DNA of 64,000 nucleotides from Granulicella mallensis. GTDB lineage: Bacteria; Acidobacteriota; Terriglobia; Terriglobales; Acidobacteriaceae. Shown here one piece after another: positions 1 to 8,078 of this stretch. Position 1 is the first letter of the stretch; each line of letters starts with the position of its first letter. The stretch covers positions 1 to 64,000 of the forward strand of contig NZ_JACHIO010000009.1 in NCBI RefSeq assembly GCF_014203225.1, given 5' to 3'. The position numbers were made by a program, and so were the translations under genes. Below the pieces are notes generated by a model. It was not told where the DNA came from and ran no database searches. It saw only the letters and a list, made by a program, of their open reading frames with translations.

Positions 1-130
1 GACTTCCACATGCCTCCACGACATCCAGACACCCCCCACAAATCTGTAAAGGATGTCTGGAGACAATGTGTAAAGGATGTCATGAGTCCGTACAGTTTCA
101 ACCCTGCCACTAAAGGGTGCTCCGCAGGGT

Positions 131-326
131 TCTTTCCGCTCTGCCGAAGGCTGGAGCGCAGGCGCAGCCGTAGCGACTGAATTGCTTTCTTCTATGCCAG
201 CAAAGCTGTATAGGAAGCACCACGGTTGTACCCCGGGGCTGAACCAGCTTGTTTCGCCACGACCAAAGAAAGCAATTCAGTCGTTGCGGCTGCGCCTTCA
301 CTCCTGCCTTCGGCAGAGTGGAAAGA
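131..326. repeat. Long inverted repeat, about 60-base arms
   Basis: The arm at 131-191 is nearly the reverse complement of 267-326. Shared blocks include CTCTGCCGAAGG and GACTGAATTGCTTTCT. The 75-base loop is not obviously related to other elements in the window. It resembles the other palindromic elements in size and 3'-intergenic position. Its function is unknown. Confidence 0.8.
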
Positions 327-346
327 GGCTTTGACGCGCCTTTTCC

Positions 347-366
347 GGCACGGCTGAAGCCGTGCC
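347..366. repeat. Short REP-like palindrome
   Basis: GGCACGGCTGAAGCCGTGCC is a palindrome around a short TGAA-like centre. Almost the same sequence, with TTCA in the centre, occurs at 23224-23243. This makes it a dispersed REP-like unit. Confidence 0.7.
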
Positions 367-380
367 CTTCCGATTCGTGG

Positions 381-431
381 GTCATCAAACTGCTTGCATA
401 ACTCACTTCACACCGACAACCGTTTGATGAC
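381..431 (-). terminator. Possible terminator hairpin after the permease gene
   Basis: GTCATCAAAC (381-390) pairs with GTTTGATGAC (422-431), giving a 10-bp stem about 10 bases past the permease stop on the minus strand. The loop is long (31 bases) and there is no clear T-tract, so termination is only a guess. Confidence 0.35.
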
Positions 432-441
432 GCGCCCAAGA

Positions 442-1407
442 CTATCTCCGCATCCTCGGGTCCGCGACAGCATAAGCCGCATCGGTGAGCAGGTTGACCA
501 GGACATAGGTCAAGCCGACGGCAAGAATGCATCCTTGCACCAGCGCGTAATCGCGATTGGAGATCGCCGAGAGCGTCAGGCGACCCAGGCCGGGCCAGCC
601 GAAGATCGTCTCTGTGACGATGGCCCCTGCCAGCAGCGAGCCGAACTGCAGTCCAACCACCGTCAGCACAGGGTTTAGCGCATTGCGCAGAGCATGCCGA
701 TAGACCACTGTCCGCTCCGAAAGCCCCTTGGCCCGCGCCGTGCGGATGTAGTCCTGGCCAAGCTCTTCGAGCATCGATGTCCGCACCATACGGGTCAGAA
801 TCGCAGCCATGCCCAGTCCCAAGGTGATGGCCGGCAGGATCAGGTGCCGCAGAAAGTCGCTCGTGCCGTTCCCGGCGCCGGAGACCGGCAGCCATCCCAA
901 TCCGATGGAGAAGACGATGATGAGAATCGGACCCAGCGCAAAGTTGGGGAACGACAGACCGACAAGGCTAAGAAGGCCCAGAGAGCGGTCGGGCCAACGA
1001 TCGCGGCGTCTGGCCGAGATCACCCCTGCAGGAATGGCCAGGCCGATCCCAATCAGCATCGCCGCTAAAGTAAGAGCGAGCGTATACGGATAGCGCTGCA
1101 ACACCAGATGCAAGACCGAATCGTGCAGGCGCAGCGACTGCCCGAGGTCGGCATGCACGATTCCTCTCCAGTAATGCGCATACTGCACGCCCAGGGGAGC
1201 GTCGAGGCCGTAGGCATGGCGCAGGCCCGCGATATCCGTCGCCGTCGCTCCTTCCCCAAGCATCTGCACGATAGGATCGCCCGGAACGATGTGGATCAGC
1301 AGGAAGACCACGGTGACGACCAGCCAGAGCACAGGGATGGTCAGAAGAAAACGCCGGACAATATCCCGCGCCGTCTGGTGAAGTTGTGATCTTTGGGGTG
1401 CGCTCAA
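442..1407 (-). CDS. ABC transporter permease, DppB/OppB family
   Basis: The 321-residue protein is an inner-membrane permease of the dipeptide/oligopeptide/nickel importer family. It has an N-terminal membrane helix, further hydrophobic segments, and the cytoplasmic loop that contacts the ATPase (DYIRTARAKGLSERTVVYRH region, about residues 218-237). Length and the ending in DPRMRR fit the family. Its ATG overlaps the stop of the upstream CorC gene by four bases (ATGA), so translation is probably coupled. No DppC permease, binding protein or ATPase lies next to it, and 441 non-coding bases follow. Either the partners are elsewhere or this is a leftover of a larger operon. Substrate unknown. 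Confidence 0.9.
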   Translation of the reverse strand: MSAPQRSQLHQTARDIVRRFLLTIPVLWLVVTVVFLLIHIVPGDPIVQMLGEGATATDIAGLRHAYGLDAPLGVQYAHYWRGIVHADLGQSLRLHDSVLHLVLQRYPYTLALTLAAMLIGIGLAIPAGVISARRRDRWPDRSLGLLSLVGLSFPNFALGPILIIVFSIGLGWLPVSGAGNGTSDFLRHLILPAITLGLGMAAILTRMVRTSMLEELGQDYIRTARAKGLSERTVVYRHALRNALNPVLTVVGLQFGSLLAGAIVTETIFGWPGLGRLTLSAISNRDYALVQGCILAVGLTYVLVNLLTDAAYAVADPRMRR

Positions 1408-2831
1408 CGGGCGTCTCCGGCTGCAACGCCGCGAGGCAGCTTGTCTGTCTTCGAATCGTCTACGCGCTCTTCAATGCGAACGCGCGCAATGCGCTGGCCC
1501 TTCATCTCCGCGATGAAAAAGCGCCGGCACTCATAGTCCACGAACTCTCCCACCTCGGGAATATGCCCAAGTTGTGCCAGCAGGAAACCTGCAAGGGTCT
1601 CCACGCCGGACTCTCGTGGGAACTTCCAGCGGAGCTGTGTCACCAGATCGCGCAGGGATGCGCTGCCATCGATCATCAGGCCGCCATCGGCTGTGGGCAG
1701 GGGGAGGTTCTTGCCGATATCGAACTCGTCATGCACCTCACCGACGATCTGCTCCAGCGCATCCTCCGCCGTTACCAGGCCAAGCGTGCTGCCAAACTCG
1801 TCGACCACGATCGCAATCTGGCGGCGACGCTCCTGGAACTCCTGCAGCAGCTCCACTGCCAGCTTCGTCTCCGGCACGACCAGCACATCGCGCATGACTT
1901 GGCGTAGCGTAATGTTCGAGGAACCATGACTGCCCAGCCCCTGCGCGACGCTGCGAAAGTGCATCAGGCGCGAGATGTCTTTCGAGAAGACGACCCCGAT
2001 GATGTGCTCGCGTCCGCGCTCAGGATCGTAGACCGGAACGCGCGAGTGCTGCTCCTCGACGATATGGGCGCTGGCCTGCTCCAGAGGCATATTGGCGGGC
2101 AACGAAAAGATCTTGCCACGCGGCGTCATGATCTCGCTGGTCACAACATGGTTGAGCTCAATCGCGCGATGGATGATCTCCTCCTGGAAGGCCGGCAAAA
2201 GGCCCATGCGGCGTGTTGCCGTGGCCATGAGCTTCAGCTCCTCCGGGGAGTGCGCTGCCGACTCTCCGCGCAGGGGCGCACGAAAGACCCGCAGCACCAA
2301 GGCGGCAGAGATATTCATCACCTGGATCGCTGGGCGCGTCATGCGGATAAAGACATCGACCGGCCCGGCCACCGCCAAGGCGATGCGCTCCGCACGCTGC
2401 AGGGCGAGCGACTTCGGCACCAGCTCCCCGAGCAGTACCTCGAAGTAGGTGATGATCGCAAAGGCCACCACGACCGCAATCGTGTGCGCGTAGAGCACCA
2501 GGTGGGTATGCCCTCCGGGCAGCCACGTAAGGTGCGCCAGGCCGTGCATCAGAGCCTCGGCGATCGCAGGCTCACCGATACCGCCTAGAGCCAGGCTGGC
2601 CAGCGTGACTCCAAACTGAACGGCAGGCAGGAAGTCGTCGATATTGTTCTTGAGTTGGAGCGCGGTGCGTGCGCCAGGCCGGTTGAGCGCGATGAGCTGC
2701 TCGATACGGGTCTCGCGAACGCTGACCAGCGCAAACTCTGCGGCCACGAAGAAGCTATTCGCCAAAATGAAGAAGGCGATCAAACTTCCGTGTACAAGCA
2801 TCCACTCCAGCATTTCGCCTGAGTTTAGCAC
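1404..2831 (-). CDS. CNNM/CorC family membrane protein (DUF21, CBS pair, CorC_HlyC)
   Basis: The 475-residue protein has the three parts of this family. An N-terminal DUF21 membrane domain with about four helices (roughly 1-200) is followed by a CBS pair (about 215-345, including EIMTPRGKIFSLP and VVDEFGSTLGLVTAEDALE). A C-terminal CorC_HlyC domain (about 375-455) ends it. Relatives were called hemolysins, but the family is now linked mainly to magnesium/cobalt transport or efflux. The transport role is inferred from the family. MLEWM, seven residues in, is an alternative start. The 3' end overlaps the permease gene by four bases. Confidence 0.9.
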   Translation of the reverse strand: MLNSGEMLEWMLVHGSLIAFFILANSFFVAAEFALVSVRETRIEQLIALNRPGARTALQLKNNIDDFLPAVQFGVTLASLALGGIGEPAIAEALMHGLAHLTWLPGGHTHLVLYAHTIAVVVAFAIITYFEVLLGELVPKSLALQRAERIALAVAGPVDVFIRMTRPAIQVMNISAALVLRVFRAPLRGESAAHSPEELKLMATATRRMGLLPAFQEEIIHRAIELNHVVTSEIMTPRGKIFSLPANMPLEQASAHIVEEQHSRVPVYDPERGREHIIGVVFSKDISRLMHFRSVAQGLGSHGSSNITLRQVMRDVLVVPETKLAVELLQEFQERRRQIAIVVDEFGSTLGLVTAEDALEQIVGEVHDEFDIGKNLPLPTADGGLMIDGSASLRDLVTQLRWKFPRESGVETLAGFLLAQLGHIPEVGEFVDYECRRFFIAEMKGQRIARVRIEERVDDSKTDKLPRGVAAGDAR

Positions 2832-2877
2832 TGGAGGGATGGCTTTGCCGCAAAGAGAACGAAAGCAACAGCACAGA

Positions 2878-2905
2878 GAAGGCCTGCGGGTATCCGCAGG
2901 CCTTC
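2878..2905 (-). terminator. Hairpin between trxA and the CorC gene
   Basis: GAAGGCCTGCGG (2878-2889) pairs perfectly with CCGCAGGCCTTC (2894-2905) around a 4-base loop. The 12-bp GC-rich stem lies 25 bases after the trxA stop. The T-tract after it on the minus strand is weak (TTCTCTGT), so read-through into the CorC gene is possible. Confidence 0.6.
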
Positions 2906-2930
2906 ATCATTCAAAACTGTCGCTTACAAC

Positions 2931-3287
2931 TTACGCGCGAACCTGTGCTGTCTCCTGGACGAGCACACGCTTCAACGACTGGTCGATGGTGTCCTTGGGA
3001 ACAAAGCCCACGATCTGCTCAGCGACCTTGCCGCCCTTGAAGATCAGGAGCGCCGGGATGCCGCGGATGCCGTAGCGGCCGGGCGTCATGTTGTTACGGT
3101 CAACGTCCATCTTCATGACCTTGAGCTGGCCTTTGTACTCTTCGGCAACGGCGTCGACTACGGGAGCCAAAGCGCGACAGGGACCACACCACGCGGCCCA
3201 GAAGTCCACCAGGACCGGGGTCTCGGATTGCAACACCACCTTCTCAAAGTCGGCGTCGTTTACTTCTGTAACAAACTGACCTGCCAT
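2931..3287 (-). CDS. trxA: Thioredoxin
   Basis: This is a 118-residue cytoplasmic thioredoxin with the active-site sequence WCGPC at residues 33-37 and the cis-proline segment RGIPALLIF near residue 77. Length is typical of TrxA. It has no signal peptide, so it should act as a general dithiol reductant for cytoplasmic proteins. The start is supported by AAGGAGAG a few bases upstream of ATG. It lies 102 bases downstream of thrB on the same strand and may have its own promoter. Confidence 0.95.
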   Translation of the reverse strand: MAGQFVTEVNDADFEKVVLQSETPVLVDFWAAWCGPCRALAPVVDAVAEEYKGQLKVMKMDVDRNNMTPGRYGIRGIPALLIFKGGKVAEQIVGFVPKDTIDQSLKRVLVQETAQVRA

Positions 3288-3389
3288 ATGACTCTCTCCT
3301 TCGCCCCCTTAATTCGGTGGCTTTACATGCACACCCATCATAGATGCGCAGCGGTGGAAAACGATGCAATCGACCCCGGAATGGGGACT

Positions 3390-4313
3390 CTAAAGAGTGT
3401 CCAGCAATGTTTTTTTGACGCCCCCGGCGATTCGGAGCGAAAGCAGCTCAACTTCAGGCGCAAGCAGCTGACGCAACCGCGTCTCAGCCTCGAGAAAGGT
3501 CGTCCCTTCCGCCAGAAACAGCAACACCGAGGGCCCGGCTCCACTCAACGCTACCCCTGCGATCTCCGGCTCTTCGGCCAGCGGAAGCAACTGCTTGAGC
3601 AGCGGACAGGCTTCCATCCGGTACGGCTGGTGCATCCGGTCCTGCATGGCAGTACGGAGCAGACCTAACCGGCCCTGGGCAAATGCTGCAACTAATAAGG
3701 AAGCGCGCTGCACGTTGAAGATCGTGTCAGCCTTTGCATAGCTTTCCGGCAACAGCGCACGGGCCTGCTTCGTTGCCAGGCTAGTGGCCTGAACCGCCAG
3801 GACCAGCTCCCAGCCAGGATCTCCGGCAAACGTGGCTACCTCTACGGTATTGCCCTGCTGCGTCGAAACCGTAAAGCCGCCGTACCAACAGGCTGCGACG
3901 TTGTCCGGGTGGCCTTCCAGGCGGCTTGCCTCAGAGACAATCCCCGCATCGCCAAGCTCAAGGCCGCCGAAGTGGTCAGCCAGTGCAACCCCAGCCAGCA
4001 GCGCGGCAGCACTCGAACCACAGCCCATCCCCAACGGAATTTCGTTGTGCAGCGTAAGCCGCAACGGAACGATTCGCCGTCCGGCATCACTCAAGACACT
4101 GCGATAGGTATCGAGAATGAGATTGCGATCCAACGTCCCGCAAAGCTCGGCATCGCGGCCCGTGGCATGAATCTCAAAACTGGATGCGGCATGCGCTTCC
4201 ACGGAGAGATGCATCGACATCGCCAGCCCCGCGGCATCGAAACCCGGGCCCAGATTTGCTGAGGTCGCTGGCAGTACCAGGCGCACGCCACCTACGGTTG
4301 TCGCAGCACTCAT
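3390..4313 (-). CDS. thrB: Homoserine kinase
   Basis: The 307-residue GHMP-family kinase makes O-phospho-homoserine from homoserine and ATP, the step before threonine synthase. The N-terminal PATSANLGPGFD motif (about 15-26) and the GHMP phosphate-binding loop IPLGMGCGSSAAALLAG (about 91-107) are intact. SGAGPSVLLF near the C-terminus is the third family motif. Its ATG overlaps the thrC stop by four bases, so thrC-thrB is a translationally coupled pair. Confidence 0.95.
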   Translation of the reverse strand: MSAATTVGGVRLVLPATSANLGPGFDAAGLAMSMHLSVEAHAASSFEIHATGRDAELCGTLDRNLILDTYRSVLSDAGRRIVPLRLTLHNEIPLGMGCGSSAAALLAGVALADHFGGLELGDAGIVSEASRLEGHPDNVAACWYGGFTVSTQQGNTVEVATFAGDPGWELVLAVQATSLATKQARALLPESYAKADTIFNVQRASLLVAAFAQGRLGLLRTAMQDRMHQPYRMEACPLLKQLLPLAEEPEIAGVALSGAGPSVLLFLAEGTTFLEAETRLRQLLAPEVELLSLRIAGGVKKTLLDTL

Positions 4314-5713
4314 GCGGTCTGGCCCGCCGTAGCAGCAATCGCATCCAACGCCCGCAGAACGTCATCCACATTCGCGTCCAGCACCAGCGGAGCCTTTTGA
4401 AAGGCTTTGTGCTGATTGAGCTCGCCGGGAGTCGCCGCCGCAAGCTCCGCCTCGTTGAACAACTGGCCGCGATGGTACTGGATGGTGTACTCAGGATCCT
4501 TCAGGGTATGGCCGGTCAGCAGCAACACCGCCGTCTCTTCCCTGCCGACATGGCCTGCCGCCACCAGCTTCTTCAAGCCCGCCAGCGTTACCGCCGACGC
4601 CGGCTCACAGCCAATGCCCTCGGCGCCAATCTCGGCTTTGGCCAGCGCAATCTCACGCTCATTGACCTGTTCGCACCATCCGCCGTTGGCTTTGAGGATA
4701 CGCACTGTCTTCCGCCAGGAAGCCGGATTACCAATTTGAATCGCCGAGGCCCGCGTTTCCGCGACTACGGGTTCCAGACTCTCGCCACCGTTCGCCTGCA
4801 TCGCACGATAGAGCGGATTCGCGCCCTCGGCCTGGATGACACTGATCTTCGGCACACGCGAGATGAACCCAAGATGCTTCATCTCCGCGAAGCCCTTGCC
4901 CAGCGCGGCACAGTTCGCCAGATTGCCTCCGGGAACGATGACATGATGCGGCACCTGCCAATCGGTCTGCTCCAGCATCTCGAACGCGGGCGTCTTCTGG
5001 CCTTCGAGCCTGTAAGGATTCACCGAGTTCAACAAATAAATAGGAGCACGCCGCACGAGCTCCGTCAGCACGCGCACGCAGCCATCAAAGTCCGTGCGCA
5101 ACTGGACGGTCATCGAGCCGTAGTCCATCGACTGCGAGAGCTTGCCCCAGGCGATCTTGCCTTCGGGAATCAGCACCATGCTGCGCAGACCGGCACGGGC
5201 AGCATAGGCGGCCATCGCCGCCGAGGTATTGCCGGTCGAGGCGCAGGCCACCCACTCGAAGCCACGCGAGACCGCTACCGACAGCGCCGCGGTCATCCCA
5301 GTGTCCTTGAACGACCCTGTAGGGTTCATGCCCTGGTGCTTGGCCAGCAGCCAATTCATCCCCAACGCGGCAGCAGACTTCGGCAGCTCGTAGAGCGGCG
5401 TATTGCCCTCGCGAAGCGTGATGGCCTGATCGTCGGCAACAATCGGCAGCAGGTCACGAAAACGCCAGACACCGCTCTGGTCCACAGCTAAAGTCGAGGT
5501 TCTACGCTCCTGCCACAGATGTCTCAAAGCAAAAGGGTTAGGGCGATTAACCGGTACATCCTTAGCCGTAGTGCCCGAAGCACTTTCACTCCAGGGATAC
5601 TCAACTTCATACAGATCGCCGCAGTCCGGGCAACGGAAGTCGCTACGAGCCGCTTCACCAGCTATTCTCTGGGCGCAGCCCGTGCATCGAAGCATGTGTG
5701 ATTGCATACTCAT
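4310..5713 (-). CDS. thrC: Threonine synthase
   Basis: The 467-residue PLP enzyme converts O-phospho-homoserine to threonine. The PLP lysine lies in GSFKDTGM, and ASTGNTSAAMAAYAARAG forms the phosphate-binding region. The N-terminus carries a zinc-ribbon-like set of cysteines (C10, C13, C28, C31; CTGC and CPDCG), common in this subgroup. It is first in a thrC-thrB pair. The start is in-frame ATG at 5713, with other ATGs at 5707 and 5695. Only 26 bases separate this start from the divergent modA start, so the two promoters must overlap coding sequence. Confidence 0.95.
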   Translation of the reverse strand: MSMQSHMLRCTGCAQRIAGEAARSDFRCPDCGDLYEVEYPWSESASGTTAKDVPVNRPNPFALRHLWQERRTSTLAVDQSGVWRFRDLLPIVADDQAITLREGNTPLYELPKSAAALGMNWLLAKHQGMNPTGSFKDTGMTAALSVAVSRGFEWVACASTGNTSAAMAAYAARAGLRSMVLIPEGKIAWGKLSQSMDYGSMTVQLRTDFDGCVRVLTELVRRAPIYLLNSVNPYRLEGQKTPAFEMLEQTDWQVPHHVIVPGGNLANCAALGKGFAEMKHLGFISRVPKISVIQAEGANPLYRAMQANGGESLEPVVAETRASAIQIGNPASWRKTVRILKANGGWCEQVNEREIALAKAEIGAEGIGCEPASAVTLAGLKKLVAAGHVGREETAVLLLTGHTLKDPEYTIQYHRGQLFNEAELAAATPGELNQHKAFQKAPLVLDANVDDVLRALDAIAATAGQTA

Positions 5714-5739
5714 GTGTTTCCATAGATTATCGCAGAGGT

Positions 5740-6528
5740 ATGAATTTGAGACTCATGAGACGTTCTGTTCCCCTCCGTGCACTCCTCACCCTTGCGTTGC
5801 TTGTCGTCTTGAGCGCGATTGCCCAGGGGCAGACCAAAGAACTCCATATCGCCGCCGCAGCCGACCTGCAACCGGTCATGCCAACCCTCGCTCAGGCCTA
5901 TGAACACGCCACCGGGATCAAGATCGTCGCGTCCTTCGGTTCGACAGCGACGCTGACCCAGCAGTTGATGAACGGCGATCCCCAGGACGTCTTTCTCGCG
6001 GCGGACTTCACCCACCCGGAACAACTGGTCGCCGCAAACCTCACGGTGGAACACAGCCCGGTCCCGTATGCCAGCGGAGTCCTCGTGCTGTGGGCACGCA
6101 AAGACTCTCCGGCCCAGCCGCTTACCCTCGACGTTCTGGCCGAGCCTCGCGTGCAGAAGATTGCCGTCGCTAACGATCAACATGCTCCCTATGGCGTTGC
6201 CGCAACCAAGGCGCTAGCAGCCCTGCATCTCACCGACAAGGTCGCCGGCAAGCTCGTAGTCGCAGAGAACATCGCGCAGACGGCGCAGTTCGCCGAGTCC
6301 GGCAACGCACAGGTGGGGCTGATCTCACTGACCATCGCCAGTTCGCCGCACTTTCGCGAGATTGGCAGCTATATCCGTTTCCCGCGCGTCTACCCCGCCA
6401 TCCGGCAATGCGGCGTAACGTTGAAGTCCTCAAAGAACCAGAGCGAGGCGCAGGATTTTCTGCGCTGGCTGACGAGCAACGACGTCCAGGCGAAGCTGCA
6501 GACGATGGGGCTCGATCCCGCAAGCTAG
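5740..6528 (+). CDS. modA: Molybdate ABC transporter, substrate-binding protein
   Basis: This is a periplasmic binding protein of the ModA family, first gene of modABC. After a signal peptide (RRSVPLRALLTLALL, then a small-residue cleavage region near AQGQ) comes KELHIAAAADLQPVMP. FGSTATLTQQLMNGDPQDVFL is the ligand-binding region of the family. The reading frame is open from 5698 (inside thrC), but starts at 5740 or 5755 give a normal signal peptide. I use 5740. Neither has a strong ribosome binding site. It is transcribed away from thrC. Confidence 0.9.
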   Translation: MNLRLMRRSVPLRALLTLALLVVLSAIAQGQTKELHIAAAADLQPVMPTLAQAYEHATGIKIVASFGSTATLTQQLMNGDPQDVFLAADFTHPEQLVAANLTVEHSPVPYASGVLVLWARKDSPAQPLTLDVLAEPRVQKIAVANDQHAPYGVAATKALAALHLTDKVAGKLVVAENIAQTAQFAESGNAQVGLISLTIASSPHFREIGSYIRFPRVYPAIRQCGVTLKSSKNQSEAQDFLRWLTSNDVQAKLQTMGLDPAS

Positions 6529-6540
6529 ACTGAACTCACC

Positions 6541-7212
6541 ATGGACTTCCCCGCGCTTGGCCTCACGCTACGTTTGGCCTGCCTCACGACGTTGCTGCTC
6601 CTGTTGCTCGCCATGCCGCTGGCTGCGTGGATCGCCAGTGGCCAGAGTGCAGGCCGCCGTGTGGCGCAAGCCGCAGTAGCTCTGCCGCTGATTCTGCCCC
6701 CCACCGTGCTCGGCTTTTACATGCTGATGGGCCTGGGGCCAGCAACTGCGTTGGGACGCACGATCATTCGCTGCTTTGGACACCCCCTCGCCTTTACCTT
6801 CCCCGGAATCGTCCTTGGCTCCATGGTGTACAGCCTGCCCTTTGCGGTGCAGCCATTGGTGACAGGCTTTGCCAGCGTCGATCGCTCGCTACTGGAGACA
6901 GCCAGCGTGCTCGGGGCTGGTCCGTGGACGATCTTTCGACGGATCGTTCTGCCGCTATCGCGCACCTCTTTCCTGACGGCGGCGGTCCTTACCTTTGCCC
7001 ATACCGTGGGCGAGTTTGGGGTGGTCCTCATGATCGGCGGCGACATCCCCGGCGTTACGCGCACGCTTTCCATCTCGATCTTCGACCAGGTACAGGAACT
7101 CAACTACGCCGCCGCCAACCGGACGGCACTCTGGCTGGTGGTCCTTTCGTTCGCCGCGCTCCTGATCGTCTATACGCGCGGCCACCGCAGCCAGGGCGCG
7201 GAGCTGGGCTGA
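6541..7212 (+). CDS. modB: Molybdate ABC transporter permease
   Basis: The 223-residue inner-membrane permease has about five helices. It carries the ModB signature PLILPPTVLGFYML (about 48-61) and the ATPase-contact loop near ETASVLGAGPWTIFRRIVLP. GEFGVVLMIGGDIPG is also typical of ModB/CysTW-type permeases. It starts 12 bases after modA and ends one base before modC, so the three genes form an operon. Confidence 0.93.
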   Translation: MDFPALGLTLRLACLTTLLLLLLAMPLAAWIASGQSAGRRVAQAAVALPLILPPTVLGFYMLMGLGPATALGRTIIRCFGHPLAFTFPGIVLGSMVYSLPFAVQPLVTGFASVDRSLLETASVLGAGPWTIFRRIVLPLSRTSFLTAAVLTFAHTVGEFGVVLMIGGDIPGVTRTLSISIFDQVQELNYAAANRTALWLVVLSFAALLIVYTRGHRSQGAELG

Positions 7213-7213
7213 G

Positions 7214-7948
7214 ATGGCCACCCTGCAGAGAGCCCCGCACCATCGGCTTGCCGTACACCGGCAACTCGGGCCTCTGCGCTTCGACGTAAACCTTGAGTTC
7301 TCAGCGCCCTGGACGCTCATCTTCGGGCCCTCCGGCAGCGGTAAAAGCTCCCTGCTGCGTGCAATCTGCGGGCTGTCAGGACACGCCGGAACAGAGTTTG
7401 CGAGATCTAATGCGGAAGGCCAATGGAGCGTGCTTTCGTCCAGCGTGGCGACGCACCTTCGCTCGCTAAGCTACGCCCCGCAAAGCCCGACGCTCTTCCC
7501 GCATCTCACCGTACGCGAGAACGTGGCCTTCCCCTCCCAATCCCATGCAAAAGCTCCAAACCATACGCTGCTGGTGGAACAGGCCCTGGAGCTCTTCGAA
7601 GTAACCGGCCATGCCGATCGGCTGCCGAGCAAGCTGTCCGGGGGAGAACGCCAGCGCGTCAATCTGGCGCGTGCCTTTGCTGTTCCGGAAGCGAAACTGA
7701 TGCTTCTCGACGAGCCCTTCTCCGGTGTCGATCGAGCCATGCGCGATGCCTTACTTCCGCGCATGCAGGCCTGGCTGCAACAGCATCAGATTCCTGTGAT
7801 TTCAGTAAGCCATGACGTGGATGAGGCTCTGCTCCTCCGGGCGGAGGTTGTTGTGCTCGCCCAGGGATCGGTCGTGAACCAAGGACCAGCCTCTGAGGTT
7901 TTGAACGAGGAGTGGGCACGCATGTTGAAGATTCTTGGCTCGGTATAA
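7214..7948 (+). CDS. modC: Molybdate ABC transporter ATP-binding protein (short form)
   Basis: The 244-residue ATPase has a Walker A motif GPSGSGKSS (about 38-46), the signature LSGGERQRV and a Walker B LMLLDEPF followed by an H-loop (VSHDVDEA). It is about 100 residues shorter than E. coli ModC because the C-terminal molybdate-binding (TOBE/MOP) domain is absent. Regulation through that domain is therefore not expected. It begins one base after modB. Confidence 0.92.
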   Translation: MATLQRAPHHRLAVHRQLGPLRFDVNLEFSAPWTLIFGPSGSGKSSLLRAICGLSGHAGTEFARSNAEGQWSVLSSSVATHLRSLSYAPQSPTLFPHLTVRENVAFPSQSHAKAPNHTLLVEQALELFEVTGHADRLPSKLSGGERQRVNLARAFAVPEAKLMLLDEPFSGVDRAMRDALLPRMQAWLQQHQIPVISVSHDVDEALLLRAEVVVLAQGSVVNQGPASEVLNEEWARMLKILGSV

Positions 7949-7970
7949 CGAATTACCCTTGCTGCTACGT

Positions 7971-8072
7971 GTTTTTCGTCGTCATCCTGAAGCGTAGCTG
8001 AAGGAACCCCGCATTCTTGCCGCCACCAATTCGGGGGTCCTTCGCCTACGGCTCAGGATGACGACGAAAAAC
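7971..8072. repeat. Palindromic repeat, family R2 (copy 1)
   Basis: The arms 7971-8010 and 8034-8072 are imperfect reverse complements. Each contains the core CGTCGTCATCCTGAAGCG or its relative CGTCGTCATCCTGAGCCG. The element fills the gap between the convergent modC and murB genes. It starts 22 bases after the modC stop and ends seven bases before the murB stop. A single-arm copy lies at 59189-59227. It could work as a bidirectional terminator. Confidence 0.8.
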
Positions 8073-8078
8073 AAACCA

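Larger units (their letters stand above)
1..441. other. Non-coding stretch rich in repeats
   Basis: No convincing gene is visible here. A 13-base direct repeat, TGTAAAGGATGTC, occurs at 45-57 and again at 69-81. A long inverted repeat, a short palindrome and a hairpin follow and are listed separately. Open frames crossing this stretch read through the inverted repeat and have no family features, so I treat them as chance. Confidence 0.6.

Noticed and set aside
110-895. A 261-codon minus-strand open frame overlapping the permease
   Set aside because: It runs through the inverted repeat and the antisense-like frame of the permease; the permease frame has clear family motifs.
4184-5491. A 435-codon open frame opposite thrC
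   Set aside because: Antisense shadow of a complete threonine synthase gene; Arg- and Gln-rich composition is typical of such shadows.
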